From assembly GCF_018531145.1 (NCBI RefSeq), contig NZ_JAHDSZ010000001.1, positions 62,001 to 126,000 of the forward strand: a DNA stretch of 64,000 nucleotides, read 5' to 3'. The DNA is from Canibacter zhuwentaonis. Its GTDB lineage: Bacteria > Actinomycetota > Actinomycetes > Actinomycetales > Microbacteriaceae. The translations under genes were made by a program, and so were the position numbers. Each line of letters opens with the position of its first letter. Within the stretch, counting starts at the first letter, position 1. The notes under the pieces were generated by a model that was given only the letters and a program-made list of their open reading frames with translations, was not told the DNA's origin and searched no databases. This document shows positions 63,350-64,000 of the stretch, piece after piece.

Positions 63350-64000
63350 GTAAAACAGAACGGGCAATAGCTGCCGCGCACAAGGCTGGCAGAACCGCTT
63401 TTGTCGGGTATTTGCCGCTCGGATTTCCCGATGCCGCAACAACTGTGGCAGCTGCAATAGAGCTTGCCAATTCGGGAGTGGATATTATCGAGCTGAGCCC
63501 GCCCTATTCTGATCCGGTTATGGACGGTGAAGTTATTCAGCGCGCAACCAATACGGCGCTCGCTAACGGCTTTAAGTTTGAGCAGCTGTTTCAGATAGTG
63601 CAAGAGATAACAAGCACGGTTAAAACGCCGGTTTTGATTATGAGCTACTGGAATCTAATTTTGCAGTACGGCGTTAAAAAATTTGCCGCAGATCTTAACA
63701 GAGCCGGTGGCGCGGGGCTTATCACCCCGGATATTACGCCGGAGTGCGCGGATGAGTGGATCGCCGCCGCCGATTCTGAAGGCTTAGATAAAATATTTCT
63801 GGCCGCGCCCAGCTCCTCTGCTGAGCGGCTGCAAATGATCGCGAGCAGCAGCCGCGGCTTTGTTTACGCCGTTTCAACAATGGGCATAACAGGCGCGCGG
63901 GACGAACTTGATAGCGCTGCGAAACAGCTTGTTGCGCGGCTTAAAAACGCGGGTGCAAAATACGTTTGCGTAGGAATAGGCGTGAGCGTGCCCGCGCACG
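63346..64000 (+). CDS. trpA: Tryptophan synthase alpha chain (3' end beyond window)
   Basis: Releases indole from indole-3-glycerol phosphate for TrpB. The frame from GTG 63346 (GTGA overlap with trpB) is open to the window end, 218 codons. Catalytic Glu49 and Asp60 are present in [13 protein letters not shown]. The residue after Glu-Leu, normally Gly, is Ser here. [14 protein letters not shown] and [12 protein letters not shown] follow as usual. The last part of the gene is missing from the window. Confidence 0.96.
   Translation, partial: MSKTERAIAAAHKAGRTAFVGYLPLGFPDAATTVAAAIELANSGVDIIELSPPYSDPVMDGEVIQRATNTALANGFKFEQLFQIVQEITSTVKTPVLIMSYWNLILQYGVKKFAADLNRAGGAGLITPDITPECADEWIAAADSEGLDKIFLAAPSSSAERLQMIASSSRGFVYAVSTMGITGARDELDSAAKQLVARLKNAGAKYVCVGIGVSVPAH

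Overview
The window reads as a continuous stretch of chromosome from a small-genome Actinomycetota bacterium, most likely a Micrococcales/Microbacteriaceae relative. The evidence is gene order: DUF2469-yraN-comM-dprA-xerC-M23-rpsB-tsf-pyrH-frr-cdsA-DivIVA, eno-divIC-DUF501, orn next to tRNA-His, and a DUF6704-type gene next to trpC. Actinobacterial families support this: GTP-type PEP carboxykinase, a RamB-like regulator, DUF3039, and a Scy-like coiled coil. Base composition is close to half G+C, lower than free-living relatives usually have. Genes are tightly packed. A decayed ABC exporter and several gaps filled with worn short tandem repeats suggest ongoing genome reduction. A secreted thioester-domain protein suggests life on a host surface. 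The species cannot be named from the sequence alone.

Layout: 1-4.9 kb, the end of the F1Fo ATP synthase operon (atpH partial, atpA, atpG, atpD, atpC). 5-11 kb, yaaA, a PP2C phosphatase, eno, divIC, DUF501 and a type II NADH dehydrogenase. 11-14.7 kb, a RamB-like regulator divergent from pckG. 14.8-19.3 kb, an unusual tRNA with a Leu(UAA) anticodon, lemA, an HtpX-type protease, aspartase and an FAH-family hydrolase. 19.5-22.4 kb, a large thioester-domain surface protein on the minus strand. 22.8-29.2 kb, rpsO, a class III aminotransferase, prfB, ftsE (with a very long tail), ftsX and smpB. 29.3-32.1 kb, an HtrA protease and the ABC exporter pseudogene. 32.1-44.1 kb, DUF3039, pncB, then the DUF2469-to-DivIVA block. 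44.2-53.5 kb, a secreted transglycosylase, a small zinc-ribbon protein, RNase HI, an 859-residue Scy-like coiled coil, a membrane protein, a thioredoxin/TPR protein, a cysteine desulfurase and mnmA. 53.6-57.8 kb, glpK, glpF and glpD. 57.9-61 kb, tRNA-His, orn, def, an MFS transporter and tRNA-Arg. 61-64 kb, the trpC-trpB-trpA cluster, with trpA cut by the window end.

How it fits together: glycerol enters by GlpF, is phosphorylated by GlpK and oxidised by GlpD. Ndh and the ATP synthase handle electrons and protons. Enolase, PEP carboxykinase and aspartase connect three-carbon and four-carbon acids. A cysteine desulfurase sits directly before the tRNA thiolase MnmA, its likely sulfur user. Cell-shape functions are prominent: DivIC, FtsEX, two M23/transglycosylase enzymes and two proteins carrying DivIVA-type motifs.

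The most useful observations beyond routine annotation are: (1) at least nine genes have a TAnnnT box exactly 6-7 bases before the start codon, the mark of leaderless transcription, and two pairs are divergent with overlapping promoters; (2) the thioester adhesin has a 21-bp (7-residue) repeat insertion; (3) a 74-nt tRNA has a UAA anticodon but no long variable arm; (4) FtsE carries an extra tail of about 265 residues; (5) worn minisatellites of 31-55 bp recur at gene ends; (6) the ABC exporter relic can be read step by step. I found no CRISPR array, insertion sequence, prophage or obvious new defence system.
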